Shown in pieces: positions 36,211 to 44,658 of a DNA stretch of 64,000 nt. Each line of letters begins with the position of its first letter. The first letter of the stretch is position 1. The notes below the pieces were generated by a model that saw only the letters and a program-made list of their open reading frames with translations, did no database searches and was not told where the DNA came from. Made by a program: the position numbers and the translations under genes. This stretch comes from an uncultured Rhodanobacteraceae bacterium. GTDB lineage: Bacteria; Pseudomonadota; Gammaproteobacteria; Xanthomonadales; SZUA-5. The stretch is taken from the NCBI GenBank assembly GCA_937928755.1, contig CALEZI010000197.1, positions 1 through 64,000 of the forward strand. The letters run 5' to 3'.

Positions 36211-36587
36211 CAGGCGGGCTCGTGGATGGTCACGGTCAAATAGTCGCGGCCACGCGTGCGTGGGTCGTCGCCGAACTGATTCTCTCCTTCAGTACCGCGC
36301 TTGGTGAGCAGCAGGAACCCGACCAGCAGCGGCCCCAGGACCGGGATCAGCAGCGGCAACAGCCAGAGCGCACTGCGCGCCTGATCGTGCAGACGACGCA
36401 CTGCGAGTGACAGCCAGATCGCGAAGGCCGGAGGGTAGAGCACCAGGGTCGCCGCACGGCCGAGGCTGCTGTCGACGAAGACGTACAACATCGCAAACAC
36501 CACCGCACTGACCACCAGTCGCCAGAAGAATGTCGAACGACGCAGGCGTCCGCGCCAGCGTAGCCAAGGCAGGATCGATCGCATCAT
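36210..36587 (-). CDS. DUF805 family membrane protein
   Basis: A 125-residue inner-membrane protein starting ILPWLRWRGRLRRSTFFWRL, the typical DUF805 start (an RGR-x-x-R-x-x-F-W motif), with hydrophobic helices at about 25-45, 50-68 and 77-95 and the family motif AVRRLHDQARSALW. First gene of a three-gene operon; its TGA shares a base with the ATG of the FAD oxidoreductase gene. DUF805 proteins have no established biochemical function that I know of. Confidence 0.9.
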   Translation of the reverse strand: MMRSILPWLRWRGRLRRSTFFWRLVVSAVVFAMLYVFVDSSLGRAATLVLYPPAFAIWLSLAVRRLHDQARSALWLLPLLIPVLGPLLVGFLLLTKRGTEGENQFGDDPRTRGRDYLTVTIHEPA

Positions 36588-36871
36588 CGTTTACAGGCTC
36601 CGAATGCACGTGCCGCGGGCGTCCAACACACGCAGTCTAGTGTGGTGTGCCGCCTGTGACTCCAATTATTTCCGGGTCCATTTCCCCGGACGCAGCGGCG
36701 CTTCTGGCACTCCGGCGCAGCCGCCGAGTGTCCGGATCTCGCGTTGGTCGCTTCGACCGCGCTGGACTGGGAAACCTCAGGTCGCGCCCCTTTTTCAGCC
36801 GGCTCGGTGATTCGAACCATGACCGCCAGTATGCTCAATGGTCAGGAAAACGATCAGAGCCGGAGGCGGTC

Positions 36872-37531
36872 ATGGGCAGTGTCCGGGACATCTACACGAC
36901 CGGCGATAACGATCCGGAAATCGAACCCGTCAGCCATTATCGGCACTATCTGTATTGCGACGCTTGCGGCTCGTTCGACTTGATGCCCTGGGCTTCGCGC
37001 GAAAGTGAAGCCGCCGCGCGGACGCAAGCTCGACCGGAACAGGCTGCGCTCATCGTCGCGGGGTTCGTCGTGCTGGCGGCATGGTCCGCATTCGCGGTTT
37101 TCCCTTCACTCAGCCTGATCCTGGTGCTGGCCGCTGCGCTGGTGCTGGGGCCGCCGCTGCGGGCATTGTTTGGCGAGGCAGGCCGGAAGAGGAGGTGGCG
37201 GTTTATCGCAATGCTCTGTACGGCGATTGCGTTGGCGTTCCTGGAGGAACTGCTGGGCGGCGTGGTGTCCCCATCGCAGATGCTCATGGCCGGAACGGCG
37301 GGCGTGGTCGGGTTGCTGGTGGCGTCCTGGAAAGCGGGTGCCGACGTGCAGTACCTCGGCATGCAATGTCGCCAGTGCCAGGCGACCTATGCCAATGGAA
37401 CGACCTTTTTCAGCGATCTCGGCAGGAACCCGCGCCAGTTCCAGGTATCCGACGTGCCCAGGCCCCTCGGAATCTCGCCCTTCCTGGTCGGCGCCGCTGT
37501 GGATGCTGCCCCGTCGTCCGGCCAGAGCTGA
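36872..37531 (+). CDS. Membrane protein with two CxxC motifs
   Basis: A 219-residue protein. An N-terminal soluble part has YCDACG (about 30-35), then three or four membrane helices (LIVAGFVVLAAWSAFAV, LSLILVLAAALVLGPPL, FIAMLCTAIALAF), and a C-terminal MQCRQCQATY. The two CxxC pairs could bind zinc or iron together on the cytoplasmic side. GGAGG lies 5 bases before the ATG at 36872, which decides the start over the longer frame from 36647. No family recognised. It is divergent from the DUF805 operon. Confidence 0.7.
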   Translation: MGSVRDIYTTGDNDPEIEPVSHYRHYLYCDACGSFDLMPWASRESEAAARTQARPEQAALIVAGFVVLAAWSAFAVFPSLSLILVLAAALVLGPPLRALFGEAGRKRRWRFIAMLCTAIALAFLEELLGGVVSPSQMLMAGTAGVVGLLVASWKAGADVQYLGMQCRQCQATYANGTTFFSDLGRNPRQFQVSDVPRPLGISPFLVGAAVDAAPSSGQS

Positions 37532-37722
37532 CAACGACACCCACAGGGGCGACCCGAGGCCAAGGCACATCGACCGGCCCAATGGCCTATCGCACGGGCT
37601 GCTTGTCCCCCCGGGGCTGGTCGCCGGGTGAGCGATGAGCAAGTGCAAGAAGCGATCGACCGAGTCCGTCAAACAAAGCCAGACAATTCAATACATTGGT
37701 GCACCCGGCAATTGCACCGCGC

Positions 37723-39591
37723 TCAGCTGCGCCGTATTCCCAGCCGGCGGTAAAGTGTGCTGCGGCTGATGCCGAGTTTGCGGGCCGCCTGGACCACGTT
37801 GCCGTTGCAAGCGGCCAGCGTCTGGCGCATCGCGGTGGTGGTGATGTCCTGTAGTTCGCTGGAATCGGCCGTCGCGGCCAATGACTGCTCCGGCGGCGAC
37901 GCGCGCAGGTAATTCGGCAGCATGTCGCTATCGATCCGTTCGCCCGGATCGCTCAGCGCGACCAGCGTGCGCAGGCAGGCTACAAGCTGGCGCAGGTTGC
38001 CGGGCCACTGGTAGCGGGTCAGGGCGTCGAGGGCAGGGTCGCTCAAGCGACGGCCGTCGGCCAGCCCTTGCCAGAGCGTGTCGATCAGCGCAGGCAGATC
38101 CCGGTGTGCGCGCAATGGAGCGATGCGGATCCCATGGTGCGCAATGCGATAGTAGAGATCGGCACGGAAGCGGCCTTCAGCAATTGCTTCTTCCAGATTC
38201 CGGTGGGTGGCGCAGACCAGCGCGAAATCCAGTTTGACCGCTTTGCCGCCACCCAGCGGCGACAGCTCGCGCTCCTGCAGCACGCGCAGCAGGCGTGGCT
38301 GCAGCGCGAGCGGCATATCGCCGATCTCGTCGAGGAACAGTACGCCGCCTTCGGCCTGGCGCAAAAGGCCTTGATTGCCATGCCGCCGGGCGCCGGTAAA
38401 CGCGCCATCTTCGTAGCCGAACAGCTCCGCCTCGATCAGGCCCTCAGGAAGCGCCGCACAGTTGATCGCCACGAAAGGTCTGCCAGCGCGGCGACAGCGG
38501 CGATGCAGTTCGCGCGCGAACACTTCCTTGCCGGTGCCGGTCTCGCCGTGAACGAGTACCGGCAGATCGGCCTGGATGACACGACACGCCCTTGCGAGTT
38601 CGATCTCCAGCTGGTCATCGAACAACAAGGCGTCGCCGCTGCGGACCTGCACTGGCGCCGATGTTGGCAGCTGCGGCGTCGGTCGTCGCAGGCGTGTGTC
38701 GGCGCCATCGTCGACACGCCCGTGCAGCGTGCGCCCGCGTTGATCGGTGAGGACGCCGCGATCGCGCAGGCGCGACGGGGTGTCGGCGAACAGGCTGTCA
38801 TAGGCGATGCTCCCAAGGTCGCCACGGCCAAGTCCAAACAACTGCAAGCCGATCTGATTGGCGGCGATCAACTGGCCGTTGCGAAAGGCAAGCACGCCTT
38901 CGCGCGCCGAGCCCAGCAGCGAAGGATCGCGGTGTAAACGCAGCAGTTCACAGGCACCGATGCCGGCATCGAAGAACCGGTGCTCGATGTTGCCGACTGC
39001 CAGCTGCGCCAGTCCGAGCGCATGCACCTGCGGCACGCGCGAGTCGCCGGAGATGTCGAGCACCCCAACCAGTTGCCCGAAGGGATCGAAAATCGGCGCC
39101 GCCGAGCAACTCAGGATCGAGTGCGGCGCCAGATAGTGTTCGCCGCCGCGCACCTCGACCGAGCGCGCCTCGGCGATGGCGGTGCCGATCGCGTTGGTGC
39201 CAGCCAGCGACTCGTTCCAGCAGGCGCCAGGAGCGAGCGCCACGCGGCCGGCGCGGTCGAGAAATTTGGGGTGGCCGCCGGCATCCAGGATCCAGCCCTG
39301 GTCGTCGGTCAGGATCACCATGCTGCCATTGGCGCTGGCGCCAGCGGCGAGGCCATCGAGCTCAGCGCGCGCCAGGCGCCAAAGGCGCTCGTTGCGCTCG
39401 CGCATCTGCCTGAGCTGGGCCTGCGGTACGGGCTCCAGCTGCAGCCGACGCTCCGCGGCCAGACCGAGGCGCTGGCAACGCGTCCACGACTGCAGGATGG
39501 TCTCCGGCACCTGGCCGGCTGGCATGCCGCGCTGCTCGAAGAAGGCGCGGCGCGCGACGTCGATGCGTGGGGAAGTGAAGGTCGGGATCAT
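37723..39591 (-). CDS. AcoR-type sigma-54-dependent activator
   Basis: A 622-residue enhancer-binding protein. N-terminal GAF-type sensor region of the AcoR class (ETILQSWTRCQRLGL, then MVILTDDQGWILDAGG and APHSILSCSAAPIFDPFG), AAA+ domain with Walker A GETGTGKE, a perfect GAFTGA loop, Walker B LFLDEIGD, and a Fis-type DNA-binding end (AACNGNVVQAARKLGISRST). The ATG at 39591 is preferred because GGAG lies 9 bases upstream; the longer GTG at 39681 would put a palindromic site inside the gene. It is divergent from an aldehyde dehydrogenase with a sigma-54 promoter, the expected target. AcoR relatives respond to alcohols, acetoin or aldehydes. Confidence 0.9.
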   Translation of the reverse strand: MIPTFTSPRIDVARRAFFEQRGMPAGQVPETILQSWTRCQRLGLAAERRLQLEPVPQAQLRQMRERNERLWRLARAELDGLAAGASANGSMVILTDDQGWILDAGGHPKFLDRAGRVALAPGACWNESLAGTNAIGTAIAEARSVEVRGGEHYLAPHSILSCSAAPIFDPFGQLVGVLDISGDSRVPQVHALGLAQLAVGNIEHRFFDAGIGACELLRLHRDPSLLGSAREGVLAFRNGQLIAANQIGLQLFGLGRGDLGSIAYDSLFADTPSRLRDRGVLTDQRGRTLHGRVDDGADTRLRRPTPQLPTSAPVQVRSGDALLFDDQLEIELARACRVIQADLPVLVHGETGTGKEVFARELHRRCRRAGRPFVAINCAALPEGLIEAELFGYEDGAFTGARRHGNQGLLRQAEGGVLFLDEIGDMPLALQPRLLRVLQERELSPLGGGKAVKLDFALVCATHRNLEEAIAEGRFRADLYYRIAHHGIRIAPLRAHRDLPALIDTLWQGLADGRRLSDPALDALTRYQWPGNLRQLVACLRTLVALSDPGERIDSDMLPNYLRASPPEQSLAATADSSELQDITTTAMRQTLAACNGNVVQAARKLGISRSTLYRRLGIRRS

Positions 39592-39663
39592 GACGGCGTG
39601 CTCCGCATGACGCGCAGGGCCGACCGCCTGCGCGGCCGCTCCGAATCTCGCACTCGCTGCACC

Positions 39664-39699
39664 TGTCGCATTTTGCGACACCCCGTTCGGACACTGTCC
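39664..39699. promoter_or_regulatory. Palindromic activator sites (UAS)
   Basis: TGTCGCATTTTGCGACA (39664-39680) is a perfect 7-bp inverted repeat with a 3-base spacer, followed by GGACACTGTCC (39689-39699). Both contain GACA/TGTC half-sites. They lie about 120-160 bp upstream of the sigma-54 promoter and 73 bp before the activator ATG, the usual distance for an enhancer site that also permits autoregulation. Confidence 0.6.
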
Positions 39700-39819
39700 C
39701 GAGTTTCAACACACTCGTGCCACTAGCGCAATGAACAAAATTGCCGCGCCGCACCATGAATTGAGTCGATATCTTGAACTGACAGCCGCCAGAGCATGCG
39801 GCGTCGCACCATCGATTGT

Positions 39820-39835
39820 TTGGCATCACCCTTGC
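39820..39835 (+). promoter_or_regulatory. Sigma-54 promoter of the aldehyde dehydrogenase operon
   Basis: TTGGCATCACCCTTGC matches the sigma-54 consensus with TGGCA and TTGC; the GG (39822-39823) and GC (39834-39835) are 12 bases apart. Transcription would start near 39847, about 39 bases before the ATG. The divergent gene encodes the sigma-54 activator. Confidence 0.8.
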
Positions 39836-39885
39836 GTTAGTGATGCAGCCCGTTCGGGTCAAGCATTTCACCAGGGAGAGAAACC

Positions 39886-41406
39886 ATGACCGCAGCATCG
39901 ACCTTCGCCAACGATCCCAGCACCATTTTCAAGCCGCGCTACGGCAACTTCATCGGCGGCCAGTGGCAAGAACCTCGGACCGGCCAGTATTTCGACAACC
40001 TCACGCCGGTGACCGGCAAGGTATTCACGCAGATTCCGCGCTCGGGCAAGGACGACATCGAAGCTGCGCTGGACGCCGCGCACGCCGCGCGCGCCGCCTG
40101 GGGCGCCACCTCGGTCACCGCGCGAGCGAACATCCTCAATCGCATCGCCGATCGCATCGAGCAGAACCTGGAACTCATCGCCCATGCCGAATCGTGGGAC
40201 AACGGCAAGCCGATTCGGGAGACGCTGAACGCCGATATCCCGCTGACCGTCGATCACTTCCGCTATTTCGCCGGTGCCATCCGCGCGCAGGAAGGCGGCA
40301 TCAGCGAAATCGACGGCGACACCGTGGCCTATCACTTCCACGAGCCGCTGGGCGTGGTCGGTCAGATCATCCCGTGGAACTTCCCGATCCTGATGGCGGC
40401 GTGGAAGCTCGCCCCGGCGCTGGCTGCCGGCAACTGTGTGGTGCTCAAGCCCGCCGAGCAAACGCCGGCGAGCATCCTGGTGCTGATGGAAGTCATCGGC
40501 GATCTGCTGCCGCCGGGCGTTCTGAACGTGGTCAACGGCTTTGGCCTGGAAGCCGGCAAGCCTTTGGCATCCAGCCCGCGCATCGCCAAGATCGCGTTCA
40601 CCGGCGAGACCACCACCGGCCGGCTGATCATGCAGTACGCAAGCCAGAACCTGATTCCGGTCACCCTGGAACTGGGCGGCAAGTCGCCCAACATCTTCTT
40701 TGCCGATGTGATGGCGGCGGACGACGATTTCCTCGACAAGGCGATCGAGGGCTTCGTGCTGTTCGCCTTCAACCAGGGTGAGGTCTGCACGTGCCCGTCG
40801 CGCGCGCTCATCCACGAATCGATCTACGAGCCGTTCATGGAACGGGTGATCGCGCGCATCGCCGCGATCAGGCAGGGCAATCCGCTCGACCCGTCGACCA
40901 TGGTCGGCGCCCAGGCTTCCAACGAGCAGATGGAGAAGATCCTGAGTTACTTCGACATCGGCCGCCAGGAAGGCGCGCAAGTGCTGATCGGTGGCGAGCG
41001 CAACCAGCTGGATGGCGAATTGGCAGGCGGCTACTACGTCAAGCCGACCGTGTTCAAGGGCCACAACAAGATGCGCGTGTTCCAGGAAGAGATCTTCGGA
41101 CCGGTGGTGTCGGTGACCACCTTCAAGGACGATGCCGAAGCGCTGGAGATTGCCAACGACACGCTGTATGGCCTCGGCGCCGGCATATGGAGTCGCGATG
41201 GCAGTCGCTTGTACCGCTTTGGTCGGGCCATCCAGGCCGGTCGCGTCTGGACCAACTGCTACCACGCCTATCCCGCGCACGCGGCATTCGGCGGCTACAA
41301 ACAGTCCGGCATCGGCCGCGAGAACCACAAGATGATGTTGAATCACTATCAGCAGACCAAGAACCTTCTGGTCAGTTATTCGCCGAAGGCCCTGGGATTC
41401 TTCTGA
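39886..41406 (+). CDS. NAD-dependent aldehyde dehydrogenase (ExaC/AcoD type)
   Basis: A 506-residue cytoplasmic dehydrogenase that oxidises aldehydes, probably acetaldehyde-like, to acids. Motifs: nucleotide-binding GVVGQIIPWNFP and FTGETTTGR, general base Glu262 in LELGGKSPN, catalytic Cys301 in FNQGEVCTCPSR, and the ending YGLGAGIWSRD...SGIGRE. The QGEVCTCPSR motif is that of the ExaC/AldB/AcoD subgroup. AGGGAG lies before the ATG. Expression should depend on the sigma-54 promoter and the divergent AcoR-type activator. The DUF779 gene follows by 122 bases. Confidence 0.93.
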   Translation: MTAASTFANDPSTIFKPRYGNFIGGQWQEPRTGQYFDNLTPVTGKVFTQIPRSGKDDIEAALDAAHAARAAWGATSVTARANILNRIADRIEQNLELIAHAESWDNGKPIRETLNADIPLTVDHFRYFAGAIRAQEGGISEIDGDTVAYHFHEPLGVVGQIIPWNFPILMAAWKLAPALAAGNCVVLKPAEQTPASILVLMEVIGDLLPPGVLNVVNGFGLEAGKPLASSPRIAKIAFTGETTTGRLIMQYASQNLIPVTLELGGKSPNIFFADVMAADDDFLDKAIEGFVLFAFNQGEVCTCPSRALIHESIYEPFMERVIARIAAIRQGNPLDPSTMVGAQASNEQMEKILSYFDIGRQEGAQVLIGGERNQLDGELAGGYYVKPTVFKGHNKMRVFQEEIFGPVVSVTTFKDDAEALEIANDTLYGLGAGIWSRDGSRLYRFGRAIQAGRVWTNCYHAYPAHAAFGGYKQSGIGRENHKMMLNHYQQTKNLLVSYSPKALGFF

Positions 41407-41528
41407 CCGCAAAACCTCGCGATGTGCAGGCCGGTGTACACAGCTTCATCGTGTTCACCGGCGCTGTTGGCGACGCCACCGAAAGGACGGCGGAACGCAC
41501 CCGCATTTCACAGACAAGGGAATTGCCC

Positions 41529-41906
41529 ATGCCCAACCCACCGCCGCAAGTCCTCGCCACCGACACGGCGCTGGAACTGATCGACCGCCTGCGCGAGATG
41601 CATGGGCCGGTGCTGTTTCATCAATCCGGCGGTTGCTGCGACGGTTCCTCACCGATGTGCTATCCACAGGACGACTTCATCGTCGGCGACCACGACGTGC
41701 AGCTCGGGGAAATCGGTGGCGCGCCGTTCTACATCAGCGCGCCGCAGTTCGAGTACTGGAAACACACGCAACTGATCATCGATGTCGTCGCCGGACGTGG
41801 TGGCATGTTCTCTCTGGAGAACGGGCATGGGGTGCGTTTCCTGGTCCGCTCGCGACTCTTTGATGACGACGAATTTACGGCCCTCAAGGCGCACGGCCGC
41901 GCCTGA
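41529..41906 (+). CDS. DUF779 family protein
   Basis: A 125-residue protein with the DUF779 signature HGPVLFHQSGGCCDGSSPMC, mid-region GDHDVQLGEIGGAPFYIS and C-terminus ENGHGVRFLVRSRLF. The Cys-Cys and following Cys could bind a metal. The family is often encoded next to aldehyde dehydrogenases of this type, as here. Its biochemical role is not known to me; a partner or activator of the dehydrogenase is an inference from linkage. AAGGGA precedes the ATG. Confidence 0.88.
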   Translation: MPNPPPQVLATDTALELIDRLREMHGPVLFHQSGGCCDGSSPMCYPQDDFIVGDHDVQLGEIGGAPFYISAPQFEYWKHTQLIIDVVAGRGGMFSLENGHGVRFLVRSRLFDDDEFTALKAHGRA

Positions 41907-41915
41907 TCGGGTAAC

Positions 41916-41946
41916 GGGGAAATTGGGTCAGAGTGCAATTTCCACC
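41916..41946. terminator. Hairpin after the DUF779 gene
   Basis: GAAATTG pairs with CAATTTC around a GGTCAGAGT-type loop, extended by GGGG and CCCC outside the stem. It may end the dehydrogenase operon, but the GAAATTGGGTCAGAGT core is also a common dispersed hairpin, and no T-run follows. Confidence 0.45.
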
Positions 41947-41979
41947 CCGTGCTTTTCGTGCTTACCCGGTGCCGCGCTT

Positions 41980-42530
41980 TCAGTCATCCTTGATCAGTTC
42001 CGGCGGCAATCGCGGATCGACACCGCAGCAGGCGTAGAATTCGTCGGAGCCTTCGAACAGGGAAGCACGAGCCCAGCGTGGCGAGCGCTGGTGTGGATGA
42101 ATGGCAGGCCGTTGTCAGCGGCCGGCTGCCATTGATCCAGTACATCGCCCATCCGTGTGCTGTCGACGACCGACGAAATCACGCCCTCGAACAGGCGGCC
42201 GTAGAGTGTCGGCTTCAACACGAACGGTCGCCCCAGCGTCACGTCATTCATGACCTCGACCAGACGCCCATACGCGCCAGCGGTGCTGGCCAACCCGTAG
42301 GCGCCGCCACCTTCGTCGGCGGTGTTCACCCAATCGCCCATAGCTCCGATCAGGTCGAACAGGCTCGCCTCGCCGCCGTAGGCAGGCACCAGCATCAGGG
42401 CGGTGGCGGCCCAGCAGGTGCCGTGCGACTGCTGGACGTAGGTCAGCGGGCCCTGCCAGCCTGGAGCCTTTGCCGCCGCCTCCTCGGACGGCAACGGCTC
42501 GATTCCTCGACGAACCCAGCCGCGCGCCAA
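41980..42530 (-). pseudogene. Papain-like cysteine peptidase homologue, frameshifted
   Basis: The N-terminal frame contains QQSHGTCWAATALMLVPAYG, the Gln and Cys box of papain-like/C39-like peptidases, and continues through VISSVVDSTRMGDVLDQWQP. It then loses protein-like composition after about 42085, whereas a second frame gives RWARASLFEGSDEFYACCGV and ends RLPPELIKDD at 41980. One indel near 42085 reconciles both. The catalytic His that should lie in the middle was not identified. It may be a pseudogene or carry a sequence error. The N-terminus is also uncertain. Confidence 0.55.
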
Positions 42531-42650
42531 AAATGGCGCTGATCCGTGGTCCTCGACCTTTGCTCACGCAAGCTGAAATAAACCCGCGACACGTGATCTC
42601 TACACATGCGGCGCTGCGTACTCCACAGGCATCCCCTGCTGGAGTTCGAC

Positions 42651-44012
42651 ATGATCCGATCGCTGCTGCTCGCCTGTACCCTGTTGATTGCGTCCACCGC
42701 AGAGGCCCAGGAGGGCGTGCTCGACAGCCAATTCGGCATCCTGGGCACCGGTCGCAGCGTCTACGGCTTTGATATCCCTGCCAATGGCTTTGACTCGCCG
42801 GCCGGCGTCCTCACCGATGCCCAGCGCCGCATCTACACGGTGGGTCTGTCGGCAGACCTCAACAACACGGTCTGGCGTGCGACGCTGGCACGCCTGACGA
42901 CCGATGGCCTGCTCGACAACACCTTCGGAAACGGTGGCAAAGTGGTCTCGACCGCTGTCCAGGGCTCCTTCCTCGCGCAGGACCTGGCGCGCGACAGCCT
43001 GGGTCAACTGCTCGTGGCCGGCTCGCGGGTCTTCGGGGACCTCACCCAGGGCGATCGCGACTTCCTGGTCTGTCGTTTCAACACGGCCGGTGCCGCCATC
43101 GACTTCGCGGCACCCACCAATAACCATTGTCGATCCATTCCCTTCGACCTGGGCGGGAACAATCAGGACCAGGCGCGCATCATCAAGACACACACCGACG
43201 GCGGTATCTACCTGGTCGGATACGCGGTCGATTCCGCCAACTTCGCAACCGCGAAGATCGCCGTCGTCAAGCTGACCAGCACTGGCGCCCTCGACACCAG
43301 CTTCAGCGGCGACGGCAAGCTGGCGATCAGCTACCCGGGCGGCAACGCGACCTCCATCCATGACGCCGACGTCGGCGCCGACGGCAGCCTGTATTTGAGT
43401 GGTTCGGTGGATTTCTCGGACAATCTCGCGGTGCTGGCGGTCAAGATCAAGGCCGACGGCGTGCTCGACACCAGTTTTGGTGGCGATGGCTTCCAGGCCT
43501 ACCAGCTCGACCTGGGCGCGGTCGGTTTTCGAGATGACATCGGCCGGGCCATTGCCTTGCGTAGCGACGGCAAGCTGGTAATCGGCGGCTCGGCGGCAAC
43601 CGCGCTTGACCAGGTCAACGCCTTCGTCCTGCGTGTGTCCGCCACCAATGCCGGCTTCGACGCCAGCTTCGGCAACGCCGGCCGGTTGATTCTCGGCTCC
43701 AATGCCACGATCAATGACCTGGTGGCGCTGTCGAGCGGCCAGACCGCCTACGCGGCGGCACTGACCGGCTCAGGCATCACGCGTTTCCGCATCGGCCGGC
43801 TCGGCGAGGCCGGACACGACCTCCGCTTTGGCGCGGGCGGCGTCACCGACATCAGCTTCGGCTTCGCCCAGGGCTTCGACACCCCGCGCGAAATGGTGCT
43901 GAGCGGCGACCAGCTGGTGGTCATGGGCCTGGTCAACAAGACCAGCAGCGATGGCGAGTTCGGCGTCGTCCGCCTCACCGGCGATGCGATGTTCCGCGGC
44001 GGCTTCGAGTAA
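42651..44012 (+). CDS. Exported delta-60-repeat protein ending in FRGGFE
   Basis: A 453-residue protein with signal RSLLLACTLLIASTAEAQ; GGAG lies 6 bases before the ATG, which decides against the in-frame start at 42606. The mature part is made of about seven delta-60 type beta-propeller repeats (LTTDGLLDNTFGNGGKV, LTSTGALDTSFSGDGKL, KADGVLDTSFGGDGF and others). The chain ends exactly with AMFRGGFE, a motif also found near the end of the giant protein at 14271. Likely a secreted or surface propeller protein; ligand unknown. Confidence 0.85.
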   Translation: MIRSLLLACTLLIASTAEAQEGVLDSQFGILGTGRSVYGFDIPANGFDSPAGVLTDAQRRIYTVGLSADLNNTVWRATLARLTTDGLLDNTFGNGGKVVSTAVQGSFLAQDLARDSLGQLLVAGSRVFGDLTQGDRDFLVCRFNTAGAAIDFAAPTNNHCRSIPFDLGGNNQDQARIIKTHTDGGIYLVGYAVDSANFATAKIAVVKLTSTGALDTSFSGDGKLAISYPGGNATSIHDADVGADGSLYLSGSVDFSDNLAVLAVKIKADGVLDTSFGGDGFQAYQLDLGAVGFRDDIGRAIALRSDGKLVIGGSAATALDQVNAFVLRVSATNAGFDASFGNAGRLILGSNATINDLVALSSGQTAYAAALTGSGITRFRIGRLGEAGHDLRFGAGGVTDISFGFAQGFDTPREMVLSGDQLVVMGLVNKTSSDGEFGVVRLTGDAMFRGGFE

Positions 44013-44043
44013 GGCCGCCGCGGCGACCAACAAACCACGCCCT

Positions 44044-44165
44044 GACGGCAGCTGGCAGCTCACGCCGACGCCGCTGGAACTGCTCAACCGGTTGACGCGC
44101 TTCATCTCAACGCCGCGCCGGCATCTGCATGGCTATCACGGCGTGTTTACTCCGGGCATCCTGTC
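44044..44165 (+). pseudogene. IS91-family transposase, C-terminal remnant
   Basis: The frame reads DGSWQLTPTPLELLNRLTRF, then PRRHLHGYHGVFTP, the conserved C-terminal block of IS91/IS801 transposases (family pattern PLE-x-L-x-RL...PR...YHGV-x-AP). It lacks the catalytic tyrosines and is followed by unrelated sequence. It complements the N-terminal remnant at 27484 but need not derive from the same copy. From 44166 to about 44420 no gene is visible. Confidence 0.75.
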
Positions 44166-44420
44166 CTCCGCCCTTCGGGCCAGTCTTCGGCTGTTCAAAT
44201 TCGCTCCAGGCGAACTTGTGCGCCGCACGCCGTCTTGCGTGCGCAGGTGGCACTTCCCCATCTGGCGGGCAGTGGTCAGAACGCGATCTCGATGGCACCG
44301 GAGGCGGGTGTGGGCATTCGACGCGCATGCGAGGCCGGTCCTCACCGGAGTCAGAGTTGACCGCATGGAATCTGTGCGTGCCACGCCCTCGACGCGCGAG
44401 ACGCAACATACGTTTACGAG

Positions 44421-44463
44421 AAGTTGACGTAAGTTGACAACTTCAGAGGGCACCGGGTCTAAT
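44421..44463 (+). promoter_or_regulatory. Strong sigma-70 promoter with palindromic operator
   Basis: A perfect -35 TTGACA (44434-44439) and a -10 TCTAAT (44458-44463) are separated by 18 bp. The -35 lies inside a perfect palindrome AAGTTGACAACTT (44431-44443), and the octamer AAGTTGAC is also present ten bases upstream (44421-44428), one helical turn away. This looks like a repressor operator over the promoter. Transcription would start near 44470, giving a leader of about 190 bases before the first gene at 44659. Confidence 0.7.
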
Positions 44464-44658
44464 TCGCGGCGCCTTGAGCAGGTTCATGCGCTCGGTTCGC
44501 TGTAGTCAACTTCTTCCGACTTGCGCAGAGCACCCCCATGGACGAGTGTGCTTCTGGCCGCTGCACGTTTTTGGCTCACGGCGCTGGTGGCCGAATGCCG
44601 TTCATCGTCACCCAACAGGGTCGGCGCCTCGCTGTACGGAACTGCTGCCGCCTTAGCC

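Noticed and set aside
36809..36818. GGTTCGAATC-like T-loop on the minus strand suggesting a tRNA
   Set aside because: No matching acceptor, D or anticodon stems and no CCA end could be built around it.
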